64,000 nt of DNA from an uncultured Psychrobacter sp. (GTDB lineage Bacteria > Pseudomonadota > Gammaproteobacteria > Pseudomonadales > Moraxellaceae). A program made the position numbers and the translations under genes. The stretch lies in assembly GCF_947488565.1 (NCBI RefSeq), contig NZ_CANKZC010000004.1, positions 62,001 to 126,000 on the forward strand. The letters run 5' to 3'. The notes beneath the pieces were generated by a model, which saw only the letters and a list, made by a program, of their open reading frames with translations, ran no database searches and was not told the DNA's origin. Each line of letters starts with the position of its first letter. The first letter of the stretch is position 1. This document shows, one piece after another, positions 26,603 to 36,851 of the stretch.

Positions 26603-29245
26603 ATGTCTGTCTCTGAAACCGATGCGCAAATCATCAATCCTGATATGCCTGATGTACCACCACATGCCCCTAGAAAAATCCACCTGACAGACTATCAATT
26701 GCCAAGTTTTGATGTGGATACTGTAGATTTAGATATAAAGATATTTGACGATCATGCAACGGTCGATAGTAGGCTGGTCATGAACCGTCAAGCGGCAGGT
26801 GATTTAGTGCTGTACGGTGAAGACGTTGAGCTTGTTACTATTATGGTTGACGGTGAGCCGCTAAGCTCTGAGCAGTATAGCCAAGCAGATGGCAAACTTA
26901 CGATTAGCGATGCGCCTAATAACTTAACATTAGAGTTGCAGGTTCGTATTCATCCGCAAACCAATACGGCACTCGAAGGTTTGTATATGGCAGGCACTGG
27001 CAGTGATACCATGTTCGTCACTCAGTGTGAGCCAGAAGGCTTTCGCAAGATTACTTTTTATCCAGATCGTCCCGATGTGTTGGCAATATTTACTACGCGC
27101 GTTGAAGCGAATAAACGCTATCCAACACTGCTTGCCAATGGTAATTTGGTTGAGCAAGGGGACGTTGTAGAGGCGCCAGACCGTCACTATGCTATTTGGC
27201 ATGATCCGACCAATAAGCCAAGTTATCTGTTTGCCTGTGTTGCCGCCGATTTAGATGTGCTTACCGATCATTATACGACCAGTGAAGGCCGTGAAGTCCT
27301 GCTGGAAGTGTACGCTAAGTCTAGCGATATTGACAAATGCCATGTCGGTATGCAAGCATTAAAAGACGCCATGGCATGGGATGAGGTCAATTATGGCCGG
27401 GCCTATGACTTGGATCGTTATATGATAGTCGCGGTCAGTCAGTTTAATATGGGTGCAATGGAGAATAAGGGCCTAAACATCTTTAATACTGCCTGTGTAT
27501 TATCTAGCCCTGAGACCACGACCGATGCGCGTAGCTTCAATGTCAAAGCCGTTATCGCTCACGAATACTTTCACAATTGGACAGGCAACCGTATTACCTG
27601 CCGCGACTGGTTTCAATTGTGCCTAAAAGAAGGCTTTACCGTCTACCGTGATCAATCGTTTTCGGCGGATCAGCAGTCAAGTGCAGTACAGCGTATCGAT
27701 GACGTAGCAACATTGCGCGCGCATCAGTTCACGGAAGATGCAGGACCATTGGCGCATCCCGTACGTCCTGAGAGCTTTGTTGAGATCAATAACTTTTATA
27801 CCACGACTGTCTATGAAAAAGGCGCTGAAATTGTACGCATGCTGGCTAATACATTGGGGTCAGACAATTTTCGTAAAGGCACTGACGAATATTTCCGTCG
27901 TTACGATGGCCAGGCCGTCACAGTTGAGGACTTTTTATCAGCCTTAAGTATCACTGACGATAAAATTGAGAACTTTATTGATTGGTACCGTCAACCAGGT
28001 ACACCAATGCTATCTGGTCATCAAGCCTATGATCGTGAGACGCAAACGCTGACCATTACTTTAAGTCAGCAAACGCGCCATGTGAACGGATTTGAAGCGC
28101 CTAAGCCTTTACCAATTCCAGTCGCGACAGCACTATTCGATAAAGCGTCTGGTGACATAGTTGGCGAGCGTATGTTGCTATTAGATCAGGCTGAGCAAAC
28201 TTTTAGCTTCGATAATATTACTAGCGAGCCTGTGGTGTCATTGCTCCGTGATTTTAGTGCCCCAGTACAGCTCAATTATGATTATCAAGATGAGGACTTG
28301 GCATTTTTGCTCACGCATGAGACCAACGGTTTCAACCGCTGGCAAGTGACGCAAATGCTCGTCAATCGTATTTTACTGCAAGGTCAGGGCACTAAAAGCA
28401 ATCCGGAAGTGTATCTGCAAGCATTGGCACAGACATTGCCAACGTTGGCGACCGATGATGCCATGTTGGCTGCGCGCTTGCTTGATATTCCATCCGCGCA
28501 AGAGCTGGCCTCTGCTATCCACAAAGACTATGATCCAGTATTGATTAAAGAGCAGCGTGAAGGCTTGTATCGCCAAGTAGCAGAGTCGCTATCGCCGCAG
28601 TGGACAACGCTATATGAACAACTACCGCTACAGTCTTATGAAGATAGCTCTGAGGCTCGCGGGATGCGTGCATTGCGTAACGTGGTATTAGATATGGCAT
28701 TGACTGCCAAAGTTACAGGAGCAGCTGAATGGGCGCAGCAGCAGTACGATAATGCCAGCTGTATGACCGAACGCTTTGGTGCTTTAAAGGCGATGGTCAA
28801 CCATCAGGTCGCAAATGCTGATAAGTATTTGGCAGATTTTTATAATCGCTTTCAAGCAGATGATTTAGTGATTGATTTGTGGTTCAGTGTGCAAGCCGCT
28901 GCTGACAATGTGAATACGGATAAGATTAACGATCTGCTGACTCATGCAGATTTCGATTGGAATACGCCCAATCGTGTACGCTCAGTCATTAGTGCTTTTG
29001 CTTCCCAGCCGACCGTACTTTGGACATCAGAGGGCCTCAGGATTTATACTGATGTTATTCAAAGACTGGATGAGTCTAATCCTGTCTTGGCCTCGCGCTT
29101 ATTGCAAGTGCTCGCACGTTGGTATACTTTGGTCGAGCCGCGTCGTCAAATGGCGCATGAGCAGCTTATCAGCTTGCAGAAAAAGGTATCTTCTAAGCAT
29201 GTACTTGAGAGCTTAGATAGCGTATTGAGTGCAAAGGCGGACTAA
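26603..29245 (+). CDS. pepN: Aminopeptidase N (M1 metallopeptidase)
   Basis: An 880-residue zinc aminopeptidase that trims N-terminal residues from peptides in the cytoplasm. The exopeptidase motif GAMEN is at residues 284-288, the zinc site is H320-E321-x-x-H324 with the third ligand E343 in LKEGF, and YEKGAEIVRML carries the transition-state tyrosine. The length and C-terminal helical domain match the E. coli-type PepN. The ribosome binding site is a modest TAGGAA. It is a single gene, ending in a strong terminator, and divergent from the hypothetical gene at 25746. Confidence 0.96.
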   Translation: MSVSETDAQIINPDMPDVPPHAPRKIHLTDYQLPSFDVDTVDLDIKIFDDHATVDSRLVMNRQAAGDLVLYGEDVELVTIMVDGEPLSSEQYSQADGKLTISDAPNNLTLELQVRIHPQTNTALEGLYMAGTGSDTMFVTQCEPEGFRKITFYPDRPDVLAIFTTRVEANKRYPTLLANGNLVEQGDVVEAPDRHYAIWHDPTNKPSYLFACVAADLDVLTDHYTTSEGREVLLEVYAKSSDIDKCHVGMQALKDAMAWDEVNYGRAYDLDRYMIVAVSQFNMGAMENKGLNIFNTACVLSSPETTTDARSFNVKAVIAHEYFHNWTGNRITCRDWFQLCLKEGFTVYRDQSFSADQQSSAVQRIDDVATLRAHQFTEDAGPLAHPVRPESFVEINNFYTTTVYEKGAEIVRMLANTLGSDNFRKGTDEYFRRYDGQAVTVEDFLSALSITDDKIENFIDWYRQPGTPMLSGHQAYDRETQTLTITLSQQTRHVNGFEAPKPLPIPVATALFDKASGDIVGERMLLLDQAEQTFSFDNITSEPVVSLLRDFSAPVQLNYDYQDEDLAFLLTHETNGFNRWQVTQMLVNRILLQGQGTKSNPEVYLQALAQTLPTLATDDAMLAARLLDIPSAQELASAIHKDYDPVLIKEQREGLYRQVAESLSPQWTTLYEQLPLQSYEDSSEARGMRALRNVVLDMALTAKVTGAAEWAQQQYDNASCMTERFGALKAMVNHQVANADKYLADFYNRFQADDLVIDLWFSVQAAADNVNTDKINDLLTHADFDWNTPNRVRSVISAFASQPTVLWTSEGLRIYTDVIQRLDESNPVLASRLLQVLARWYTLVEPRRQMAHEQLISLQKKVSSKHVLESLDSVLSAKAD

Positions 29246-29268
29246 TAATTTGCTTTAACAATCAAAAT

Positions 29269-29302
29269 AAAAGGCTAAACTAAAATATTAGTTTAGCCTT
29301 TT
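29269..29302 (+). terminator. Rho-independent terminator of pepN
   Basis: A 15-bp perfect stem (AAAAGGCTAAACTAA with TTAGTTTAGCCTTTT) with a 4-nt AATA loop, ending in four T. It begins 24 bases after the pepN stop. Confidence 0.9.
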
Positions 29303-29396
29303 GACATTATGTAGCATTGATTGTATTCCCTCACCATCTAAAGCTCATTTATCGCATAGTAAGAAAAAGCCTATAATTTCAATTTAGTTAGACAAT

Positions 29397-29422
29397 AAAA
29401 AACCCACCTACGAATAGATGGG
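29397..29422 (-). terminator. Rho-independent terminator with UUCG loop
   Basis: On the minus strand CCCATCTA and TAGGTGGG form an 8-bp stem with one U-G pair closed by a UUCG tetraloop, followed by six T. It lies downstream of the DAHP synthase gene. Confidence 0.9.
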
Positions 29423-29466
29423 ATTTTTCTTTTTTGATAACCATTTAGGCAATCGATGGTCAACAA

Positions 29467-30549
29467 TTAACGATTGGGCAAAATGTCTTTAACCATATCG
29501 CGTAGATTATGTATAGCAGTGACGGTACTATCCCAATCAAGACACCCATCAGTGATAGATTTGCCATACTCAAGTTGACTTAAGTCCGCTGTCAGTTTTT
29601 GGTTGCCACCTTTTAGATGACTTTCAATCATCATGCCAATGATAGACTTGTTGCCTTTTTGAATTTGCTCTGCGACATTTTGAATGACCATAGGCTGTAA
29701 ATATGGGTCTTTGCCTGAATTTGCATGACTTGAATCAATCATAATCTTGCTGTTGGTTTTACCTTTTGCCAGCTCATTTTCAGCTTGAGCAACTGCCGTC
29801 TCATCGTAGTTGGGCTTACCATTACCGCCACGCAGTACGACGTGTGCATAAGAGTTGCCTTTAGACTTAATGATAGAGACCTGTCCATCTGATGACAGAC
29901 CTAGGAAGCTATGACCTTCTTTTACTGCTTGCATAGCATTCACAGCGACTGTCATGCCGCCATCAGTACCGTTTTTGAAGCCTACTGGGCATGATAATCC
30001 TGAGCTCATCTCGCGATGTGTTTGACTCTCTGTCGTACGTGCGCCAATCGCTGACCAGCTGATCAGATCTTGCATGTACTGTGGCGTATTTGGATCCAAA
30101 GCTTCAGTGGCACAAGGCAAACCCTTCTCATTTAAATCAAGCAAGAGTTTGCGAGCAGTACGCAGGCCTTTTTCGATATCGAAACTGTCGTTCATATCAG
30201 GATCGTTAATCATGCCTTTCCAGCCGACAGTGGTACGCGGCTTTTCAAAATAGACACGCATCACGACAAAAATAGTATCTTCGACTTCTTTTGCCAATAC
30301 GGCTAGGCGATCAGCGTATTCGTGTGCCGCTTTGATATCGTGAATAGAGCAAGGTCCGATAACCACAAATAAGCGCTTATCTTTGCCATCTAAGATGTCT
30401 TGAATAGTATGACGACCCTTTGAAACAGTTTCATAAGCTTCGTTTGAAAGAGGTAGCTCAGCTTTTAACTCAGCGGGAGTAATCAAGGGGATGAGTTGTT
30501 CAATATTCACGTCATCAATATCTGCGTTGTGGGTAGCTGTTGTTGTCAT
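29467..30549 (-). CDS. 3-deoxy-D-arabino-heptulosonate 7-phosphate synthase, class I
   Basis: A 360-residue enzyme that condenses phosphoenolpyruvate with erythrose 4-phosphate, the first step of aromatic amino acid synthesis. The class I motifs are FVVIGPCSIHD, VYFEKPRTTVGWKG (phosphate-binding), SWSAIGARTTESQTHRE, CPVGFKNGTDGG and DSSHANSGK. The length matches E. coli AroF/AroG/AroH. Which aromatic amino acid inhibits it cannot be read reliably, so I give no paralogue letter. The gene is alone, with its own UUCG terminator and about 350 bases of upstream DNA. Confidence 0.93.
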   Translation of the reverse strand: MTTTATHNADIDDVNIEQLIPLITPAELKAELPLSNEAYETVSKGRHTIQDILDGKDKRLFVVIGPCSIHDIKAAHEYADRLAVLAKEVEDTIFVVMRVYFEKPRTTVGWKGMINDPDMNDSFDIEKGLRTARKLLLDLNEKGLPCATEALDPNTPQYMQDLISWSAIGARTTESQTHREMSSGLSCPVGFKNGTDGGMTVAVNAMQAVKEGHSFLGLSSDGQVSIIKSKGNSYAHVVLRGGNGKPNYDETAVAQAENELAKGKTNSKIMIDSSHANSGKDPYLQPMVIQNVAEQIQKGNKSIIGMMIESHLKGGNQKLTADLSQLEYGKSITDGCLDWDSTVTAIHNLRDMVKDILPNR

Positions 30550-30896
30550 AATTCTACTTCATATAGCTAATATATAGGGATATTCATTATGCGGTCAAAA
30601 TAGCGGGTTGGCAAGGGCAGTCGGCGAGTTAATTGACTGATAACTGGAATGTTAAAACCAAAATTTTGTTATACTTGCCTATTATTATAGGATGTAGGGC
30701 ATATTTTTCCTCTATATAGCGTAGTTATAGGCTATGTTTTTATGCACTCTATATATAAACGTGCTTAGTAGGTCGATTAACATACATCATGTCTATCGGA
30801 TTTTAAGCGTATGATTATTATATGTTTAGCCTAAGCGTCGATATATTTTAAATGGTTCGTCATTTGTCTTTGCGTTGTTAATATTGAGAGTTTGTC
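30550..30896. other. Divergent intergenic region between DAHP synthase gene and lpxB
   Basis: This 347-base AT-rich region holds the promoters of both flanking genes. I see no open frame, tRNA, riboswitch-like structure or strong inverted repeat. A GAGAG purine run precedes the lpxB ATG. Confidence 0.4.
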
Positions 30897-32222
30897 ATGA
30901 TTGATTCTGCCTCACCTTTTCAAGGTACCCAAGCGTCTGCCGACCCGTTTGGTATGGTAAAGGATGAACAGCATCCACCCCATAAACCGTTTGTGATTGG
31001 TATTGTAGCAGGTGAAGTATCTGGCGATAGTCTGGGCGCAGACTTTATGCAGCAAATGAATAATCTGCGTGATGATATCGTATGGGTCGGGGTTGGCGGT
31101 GCAAAAATGCAAGCGCAAGGGCTACATAGTATTTTTCCATTAGCGCGTCTAGCAGTGATGGGATTGGTAGAGGTTTTGTCGCAATTATCTGACTTGCTTA
31201 AAGCCCGCCGTGAGTTGCTATCTGCCTTTCAAACTGCGCATATAGACTGGTTTGTCGGTATTGATGCGCCTGATTTTAATCTAAGGGTTGCAAAGAAGCT
31301 CAAACCAAAAGGGGTGTTCTGCGTGCAGTATGTCAGCCCATCAATTTGGGCATGGCGTGAGTCGCGTATACATGGTATCAAAGCAGCGACCGACTTGGTG
31401 CTGTGCTTGTTTCCATTTGAGCTGACAGTGTATGAGCGCCACAATCATCCTGCCGTATGCGTCGGTCATCCGCTACTGCGAACCTTAAACCAAGACTTGG
31501 TAGATACACCAACCAATCATCTGCGTAGTGAGTTGGTTTGGCAAAATGATGGTTTACAGCAGTTCTTCGTTGAACGTTTTGATGAGGTAAGTCAGCTGAT
31601 TTGTGTGATGCCAGGGTCGAGACGCGGCGAGATAACAGCGATTTTGCCACTGATGTTAGAGGGTATTCAAAAGTTATTGTTGGTCGATCCTAAGTTGTGT
31701 TTTATCATACCGACTGTTGATCAAAACCATCAATATATCGTGCAAGATGTGATTGATCAGCGCTCAGAGCAGTTGCGTGCAGCCATCGTCGTAGTCTATG
31801 ACCAAAGTCAGCCAACCTTTAGTCAACAAGCCATGGCGGCCTCTGATATTGTTATGCTAGCGTCAGGTACAGCGACACTTGAAGCCATGCTCCTTGAGCG
31901 TCCCATGGTCGTCATCTACCAATTAAACCAGCTGACTTATCAAATTGCCAAACGTTTGGTAAAAGTGCCTTATGTCGCATTGCCCAATATATTGGCAGCA
32001 AAAGCCATCGTGCCTGAGCTGATACAAGAGCAAGCAAACGGAGAAAACATTTGCCGGACAGTCACAAAACTATTGCAGCCTCGCGCCTATGCCGAGCAGC
32101 TACAGGCTTTGATCGATACCAAGCGAACCTTACAGCAGCAAAGCAACCATGAACCGGCCAATAGTGTCATTATGCAATGGTTTGCTCAAGATAGTCAAAA
32201 GCAGCAAAGAGATGGCTATTAA
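30897..32222 (+). CDS. lpxB: Lipid-A-disaccharide synthase
   Basis: A 441-residue glycosyltransferase that joins UDP-2,3-diacylglucosamine and lipid X to make the lipid A disaccharide at the inner membrane. The N-terminal motif GIVAGEVSGDSLGADFMQ (from about residue 35), the VGVGGAKMQAQGL segment, YVSPSIWAWRESRI and the C-terminal LLASGTATLEAML-like region are characteristic. About 30 polar residues precede the usual start, making it longer than most LpxB proteins. It is followed 39 bases later by rnhB on the same strand, the common lpxB-rnhB order. Confidence 0.95.
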   Translation: MIDSASPFQGTQASADPFGMVKDEQHPPHKPFVIGIVAGEVSGDSLGADFMQQMNNLRDDIVWVGVGGAKMQAQGLHSIFPLARLAVMGLVEVLSQLSDLLKARRELLSAFQTAHIDWFVGIDAPDFNLRVAKKLKPKGVFCVQYVSPSIWAWRESRIHGIKAATDLVLCLFPFELTVYERHNHPAVCVGHPLLRTLNQDLVDTPTNHLRSELVWQNDGLQQFFVERFDEVSQLICVMPGSRRGEITAILPLMLEGIQKLLLVDPKLCFIIPTVDQNHQYIVQDVIDQRSEQLRAAIVVVYDQSQPTFSQQAMAASDIVMLASGTATLEAMLLERPMVVIYQLNQLTYQIAKRLVKVPYVALPNILAAKAIVPELIQEQANGENICRTVTKLLQPRAYAEQLQALIDTKRTLQQQSNHEPANSVIMQWFAQDSQKQQRDGY

Positions 32223-32261
32223 TAGCAATCAATAAAAATATATACAAGAAGTAGGCTGTTT

Positions 32262-33134
32262 ATGAGTCACAAAACCAGTTTAGATAATCATATTATCCAT
32301 ATCAAAAGCGATATTGTGCTTATAGATATCAAAGGACAATTTATAGACTTAGTCGCTCCAGTTCGTTTGCATGGTCACGTAAAGCTTACTGACGATTTAT
32401 GTCAGATGATTGCAACTACAGGTCATGAAACAGAAATGATGCCGCTACAGATTGGTATTGATGAAGCAGGGCGGGGGCCTTTGCTTGGTAGTGTGAATGT
32501 TGCTGGCGCAATTTTGCCGCGCATATGGTCAGATCTGATAGAAAATCAGCCATTGCTAAATACCCCTCTATCGATATTGACGGACTCCAAAAAGTTAAGC
32601 GAAAAAAAGCGCGATAAGCTCTATCCTTTGGTGCAGCAACATGCTTTGGGTTATGTTATCGCTGAGATCCCAGCTGCGGTCATTGATCAGCTCAATATAC
32701 TGCAAGCGACTATGCTCGGTATGCGCTTATGTACAGAAGCCTTACTGACAGCAGTGGCAACGCATTATGCAGACACTATGAGTAGTACATCTTGTAAGCT
32801 GCAAGCCCAAGTATTATTCGATGGAAATCGCTGTCCAGATCTGGATTATCTGACACTTGCAACGCTTGGTATATCTGAGTCCAGTATTGATTGCCAAGCT
32901 TGGGTAAAGGGAGATGCACGGCACACTAGTATTGCAGCTGCCAGTATCTTAGCAAAGGTGAGCCGCGATCAAGCTATGTATCAGCTAGATTCATTGTATC
33001 CACAATACGGTATTGCCAAACATAAAGGTTATCCTACTCGTGCTCATATGGAAGCTGTGGACCTTTATGGCCCATTGCCAGAGCATCGTCGTAGCTTTGC
33101 GCCGATAAGAAAAGCATTAAATAATGAAAGATAG
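32262..33134 (+). CDS. rnhB: Ribonuclease HII with N-terminal extension
   Basis: A 290-residue RNase HII, which cuts RNA in RNA-DNA hybrids and removes single ribonucleotides from DNA. The catalytic D67-E68 lie in [27 protein letters not shown], the DGN segment and [21 protein letters not shown] follow. The enzyme is usually about 200 residues, so the first 62 residues form an extension of unknown role with no recognised domain. A later ATG pair at 32436 would remove it, but it lacks a ribosome binding site, whereas the chosen start has a modest purine run. A short insertion near residues 165-180 is also present. Confidence 0.9.
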   Translation: MSHKTSLDNHIIHIKSDIVLIDIKGQFIDLVAPVRLHGHVKLTDDLCQMIATTGHETEMMPLQIGIDEAGRGPLLGSVNVAGAILPRIWSDLIENQPLLNTPLSILTDSKKLSEKKRDKLYPLVQQHALGYVIAEIPAAVIDQLNILQATMLGMRLCTEALLTAVATHYADTMSSTSCKLQAQVLFDGNRCPDLDYLTLATLGISESSIDCQAWVKGDARHTSIAAASILAKVSRDQAMYQLDSLYPQYGIAKHKGYPTRAHMEAVDLYGPLPEHRRSFAPIRKALNNER

Positions 33135-33296
33135 AGTAACCATAAAAGGGCTATTTACTTCATTGATTCCTGTGTGTCTTAATTAAGCTAGGCAAAAGAA
33201 AATAGCCTAAGCAAAGCATTGTACTATTCCTAAAATGTCCCTTAAAACCATCCTTCAAGTTGTGTCTTTAAGCACTTATAAAACTCACGTTTTATC

Positions 33297-33323
33297 AAAC
33301 CGTCTACTACAGACGGTTTTTTT
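33297..33323 (+). terminator. Rho-independent terminator of lpxB-rnhB
   Basis: A 9-bp perfect stem (AAACCGTCT with AGACGGTTT) with a 5-nt ACTAC loop, followed by a T-run. It lies 163 bases after rnhB and 99 bases before the next gene. Confidence 0.88.
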
Positions 33324-33421
33324 ATGGTCATAAACGGTTCTATTTATCTTCAATTGGCATACTTATTGCTCATTCTGATTATGGTCACCCAATATGCTCA
33401 TTTTACGATATAGGATAAACG

Positions 33422-34738
33422 ATGAATTTTATTACCTCAAAGAAAAGCCTTGTCATGGCTCTCTCCTCAGCGCTTCTTTTAACGGCTTGTGGCGGTGGTG
33501 GTGGCGGTAGTGACAGTGGCAGTGACAAGAGCGCTGATACAGGTTCGAGTAGTAGTCCAGACACTTCTAACTCGTCTGAAACTGTAAGCCCAACAGTACC
33601 TAACGACACTTATACACCCTCAAAGCCTACCACCTCTCCTGAAACATCAGAACCTACTACTCCAACGCCATCAGATACTAATACGACAAATACAAAGCCT
33701 GTATTAAAGACTGAAGTTGATATGAGAGGCGTTGAAAGCAAGAGCCATAAGGGGGCTGCGCAAGTAGGATCAAATCTACTAAGCTCACAAAGACAGGCTT
33801 GTGCGCTTGGCGGAATGGCAGATAACGATGAGCTAACCAAAATAGCCACGCAACATGCGCAGTATATCCAGCATGTGTTCTCAAATAGCAGACCAACGGT
33901 TTTTAATGCTCATGGTGAAGAAGATATTTCAGACATAAGGAATTGGACAGGAAAAAATAATCCGTTCTTTACAGGTACTAGCTTTAAAGATCGTCTGCTT
34001 AAAGCGAGGTATTCAAATTTGGCTTATGGCGTCGTGGAAAATATCTCGAGAGTTACCTACTACAGCTCAGCTGGTAAAGTTGCCTCACCAGATTATGCAG
34101 CACATTCAATGACAAAATCTTTATTGGCGGCCCCTTATCATATGCGTCTACTGGTAACGCCTAACCTTAGCCAAACAGGCTCAGGTATGATAGCTTACAA
34201 ACCTTATGGCAAAGCTGCTGACAAAAGCCAAGGTTATGTCCTTGTCAACGCCTCATCAGCCGATAAAAAAACAGAAAATCGTACGGTTAATGGGCTGTTT
34301 ACTTATCCTTGTACTGACGTAGTAGATACCAATACAGCGCTTTACAATGAATTTCCAAGCCCAGTCGCAGGGACAGGCCGTAACCTAGGTACTGACCCTA
34401 TTGGCCAGCCTATCTATATCAATATGCCATCAGCGAAGAGCATTAAAGTGAGCAACATTAAGTTTCGCGACGTCAAACGTAATATAGATGTACCAGTTGA
34501 TTTATTGGACTATAGTAACGACCCTCATAAGAGAACCGCTTATGAGTTGCCAAAAAATGAAGCTTTTATTTTACCCCTTACTGATAGTCTAAAAAGTTGT
34601 GAAAAAGGGCGGAGGAAAGGTAAGAACTGCGGGCTTTATGGTGATAGTGAATATCAAGTCAGTTTTGATGTCTTAGTGGACAATAAGACCCAAGAGACTA
34701 AGAAAATCACCTTTACTACAGGTGAGGTTAACTACTAG
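33422..34738 (+). CDS. CAP-domain lipoprotein with low-complexity linker
   Basis: A 438-residue predicted lipoprotein. The signal peptide ends in LLTA before C23, followed by a run of glycines. Residues about 35-90 form a Ser/Thr/Pro-rich linker. The next region resembles a CAP (SCP/PR-1) domain: HAQYIQHVFSNS, FNAHGEED, a GVVENIS segment and LAAPYHMRLLVTPNLSQTGSG, like the family's GENI and HRxNLL signatures. The last hundred residues are a separate, unassigned domain. Bacterial CAP proteins are secreted and their function is mostly unknown. The family call rests on partial motif resemblance. Confidence 0.65.
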   Translation: MNFITSKKSLVMALSSALLLTACGGGGGGSDSGSDKSADTGSSSSPDTSNSSETVSPTVPNDTYTPSKPTTSPETSEPTTPTPSDTNTTNTKPVLKTEVDMRGVESKSHKGAAQVGSNLLSSQRQACALGGMADNDELTKIATQHAQYIQHVFSNSRPTVFNAHGEEDISDIRNWTGKNNPFFTGTSFKDRLLKARYSNLAYGVVENISRVTYYSSAGKVASPDYAAHSMTKSLLAAPYHMRLLVTPNLSQTGSGMIAYKPYGKAADKSQGYVLVNASSADKKTENRTVNGLFTYPCTDVVDTNTALYNEFPSPVAGTGRNLGTDPIGQPIYINMPSAKSIKVSNIKFRDVKRNIDVPVDLLDYSNDPHKRTAYELPKNEAFILPLTDSLKSCEKGRRKGKNCGLYGDSEYQVSFDVLVDNKTQETKKITFTTGEVNY

Positions 34739-34771
34739 CTAAGCGGTTCATATAAGTATTATATATACCTC

Positions 34772-34817
34772 ATAAAAGAAGGGCTGAATCGAATTACTGA
34801 TTCAGCCCTTCTTTTAT
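34772..34817. terminator. Strong bidirectional rho-independent terminator
   Basis: A 19-bp perfect stem (core AAAAGAAGGGCTGAATC with its complement) around an 8-nt loop, with A and T tracts on the two sides. It separates the CAP lipoprotein gene from the convergent DUF924 gene. Confidence 0.92.
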
Positions 34818-34830
34818 AAAGTGAAAAGCT

Positions 34831-35496
34831 TTAAAACGACGAGTTCGGCTGTTGTAAAAACTCTTCTTCAGCATCAGTGGACTCTCGGTCTAATACCCCG
34901 TTACGATGGGGAAAACGACCAAACTGGTCGATAATGTCTTTATGACGATGCTCAAAATCCAATGTTTCAGAGTCGTCTAATTGCTCAAACAGTGGCAGAT
35001 AGCGTTCATGAATCATCGCCGATTCAGAATGCATAAACGGCATGATGATAAATTTGCGCCATAACGTTGGTAGTGTGTCAAAATGTGGTTGTTTAATAGC
35101 TTCTTGTGCCAACACCAAAGCCATTCCATCTTGTGCAAAAGCGTCTGCCTGCTTGCGACACAGATTGCGCGAAAACTGATCTAACACGATAATCTCTGCC
35201 AATCGTCCTGCCAAAGCAGTGATTGAGCTATTATTGTCTGCTGGCGCGTCTGCAATACGCCACGTCACGCATTCGCCTTGCTGGGCTGCTTGCCAAATAT
35301 CGTCAAATTTCTCTTTTATCTGTTTATCAAAGTTATTGTTTTGTTCGAACCAATACTGCTCGTTATCTTTATCGAACCAAAAATCTAAGACCGCACGTGC
35401 ATCAGCGTCAAGATATTCTAAATTAATATGTTCTAGATCAAGTTGCGATAAATTAGCTGAGCTGGTAGAGGTGGAATAATCAGTTGATAGTGACAT
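34831..35496 (-). CDS. DUF924 family protein
   Basis: A 221-residue soluble protein of the DUF924 family, which has a TPR-like helical fold and no established function. Typical segments are VLDFWFDKDNEQYWFEQN, IIVLDQFSRNLCRKQADAF, KFIIMPFMHSES and DQFGRFPHRN. I start at the ATG at 35496; the open frame continues upstream to 35619, but that part overlaps the divergent nspC start and reads as non-coding. It shares a terminator with the CAP lipoprotein gene and is divergent from nspC. Confidence 0.85.
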   Translation of the reverse strand: MSLSTDYSTSTSSANLSQLDLEHINLEYLDADARAVLDFWFDKDNEQYWFEQNNNFDKQIKEKFDDIWQAAQQGECVTWRIADAPADNNSSITALAGRLAEIIVLDQFSRNLCRKQADAFAQDGMALVLAQEAIKQPHFDTLPTLWRKFIIMPFMHSESAMIHERYLPLFEQLDDSETLDFEHRHKDIIDQFGRFPHRNGVLDRESTDAEEEFLQQPNSSF

Positions 35497-35586
35497 AAGA
35501 TATTCTAATTGTGATGGATTTAGTCTACTATAACGCAAATATTTATATCTGTCATGATGCCGACAGCCGCTATTAGGTAACCTCTT

Positions 35587-36804
35587 ATGCATTCTAACAA
35601 CCCCATAAAAACCAGCCATTTGTTAACACCGTCAACGCCTTATTATTTGCTCGATGAAGCGGCAATCATTACCAATATGCAGATTATTGCACGGCTATGT
35701 GAGTTATCAGGCGCAAAAGCATTGCTTGCGCTTAAGTGCTTTGCCACGTGGGGCGTGTTCGATGTGATGACTCCCTTTTTGCATGGTACGACCTCGTCTT
35801 CGCTCAATGAAGTACGGTTAGGCTATGAAACTTTTGGTAATAACAGCGAAGAAAGTAGAGACGGCAAAAAAGAAACTCATGCCTATAGCGTGGCTTACAG
35901 CGCGGACGAAATCGATGAGGTATTAAACTACGCGGACAAGATTATTTTTAACTCCATTCCGCAGTTGCATGCCTTTAAAGATAAGGCGCATACAAAAAAC
36001 ATACCTGTCGGGCTACGTCTCAACCCAAAGACCAGCAACTCGTCTTTTATTATCGCAGATCCTGCTCGTCCTTTTAGCCGCTTGGGCGAGCATGATAAGG
36101 ATAAAATCAAGGCGGTACTGAGCGATATCACAGGCGTCATGATTCATAACAACTGCGAGAATGATAGCTTTGAGGCGTTTAGCGAAAGCTTAGCTGATAT
36201 CGAAGATAGATTTGGTGATATTTTAGCGCAACTTGAGTGGGTGAGTTTGGGCGGCGGTATTCATTTTATTGCGCCTGATTATCCGCTAGAAAAATTAGCC
36301 GACAGATTAAAAGGCTTTAGTGAAAAATACGGCGTACAAGTCTATCTTGAGCCGGGCGAGGCGAGTATCCATGGCGCTGGCACGCTGGTCACGACAGTGC
36401 TGGACACCATGCACAATGACAAAAATCTCGCCGTCGTCGATGCCTCTATCGAGGCGCATATGCTTGATTTGCTGATTTATCGTGAGTCTGCGCCAATCAC
36501 TTCTGTCAATGCAGAGTCAGTGGAGGTGATGCCTGTCGAACAAGTACAACAAGACGCTGCTGACAATACTATTATCTACGGACGCTCTTGCTTGGCAGGG
36601 GATATTTTTGGTGAATATCAATTGGCAAAACCGTTAAAAATTGGCGATACCATAAGCTTTGGTAATGCGGCAGGCTATACCATGGTTAAGAAAAACTGGT
36701 TTAATGGTGTTAATATGCCAGCGATTGTGATTCGACGTCTAGATGGCAGTATTGATGTGCAGCGCGAATTTGATTATCAAGATTACAAAGCCAGCTTGTC
36801 TTAG
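35587..36804 (+). CDS. nspC: Carboxynorspermidine decarboxylase
   Basis: A 405-residue PLP enzyme of the alanine-racemase fold that decarboxylates carboxynorspermidine (or carboxyspermidine) to the triamine. The N-terminus TPYYLLDEAAIITNM is typical, the PLP lysine is in ALLALKCFATWGVFD, and the C-terminal IIYGRSCLAGDIFGEY contains the catalytic cysteine of this family. The gene for the partner dehydrogenase follows on the same strand, but after a 431-base gap, so the two are probably transcribed from separate promoters. Together they define the alternative polyamine route that starts from aspartate semialdehyde rather than S-adenosylmethionine. Confidence 0.92.
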   Translation: MHSNNPIKTSHLLTPSTPYYLLDEAAIITNMQIIARLCELSGAKALLALKCFATWGVFDVMTPFLHGTTSSSLNEVRLGYETFGNNSEESRDGKKETHAYSVAYSADEIDEVLNYADKIIFNSIPQLHAFKDKAHTKNIPVGLRLNPKTSNSSFIIADPARPFSRLGEHDKDKIKAVLSDITGVMIHNNCENDSFEAFSESLADIEDRFGDILAQLEWVSLGGGIHFIAPDYPLEKLADRLKGFSEKYGVQVYLEPGEASIHGAGTLVTTVLDTMHNDKNLAVVDASIEAHMLDLLIYRESAPITSVNAESVEVMPVEQVQQDAADNTIIYGRSCLAGDIFGEYQLAKPLKIGDTISFGNAAGYTMVKKNWFNGVNMPAIVIRRLDGSIDVQREFDYQDYKASLS

Positions 36805-36851
36805 TATATTTGAATCCAAATAAATCAGATACATGGCTATCAAGCTGCTCA

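Noticed and set aside
35497..35619. Upstream extension of the DUF924 gene
   Set aside because: The added residues overlap the nspC start on the other strand and look non-coding; the family pattern begins after the ATG at 35496.
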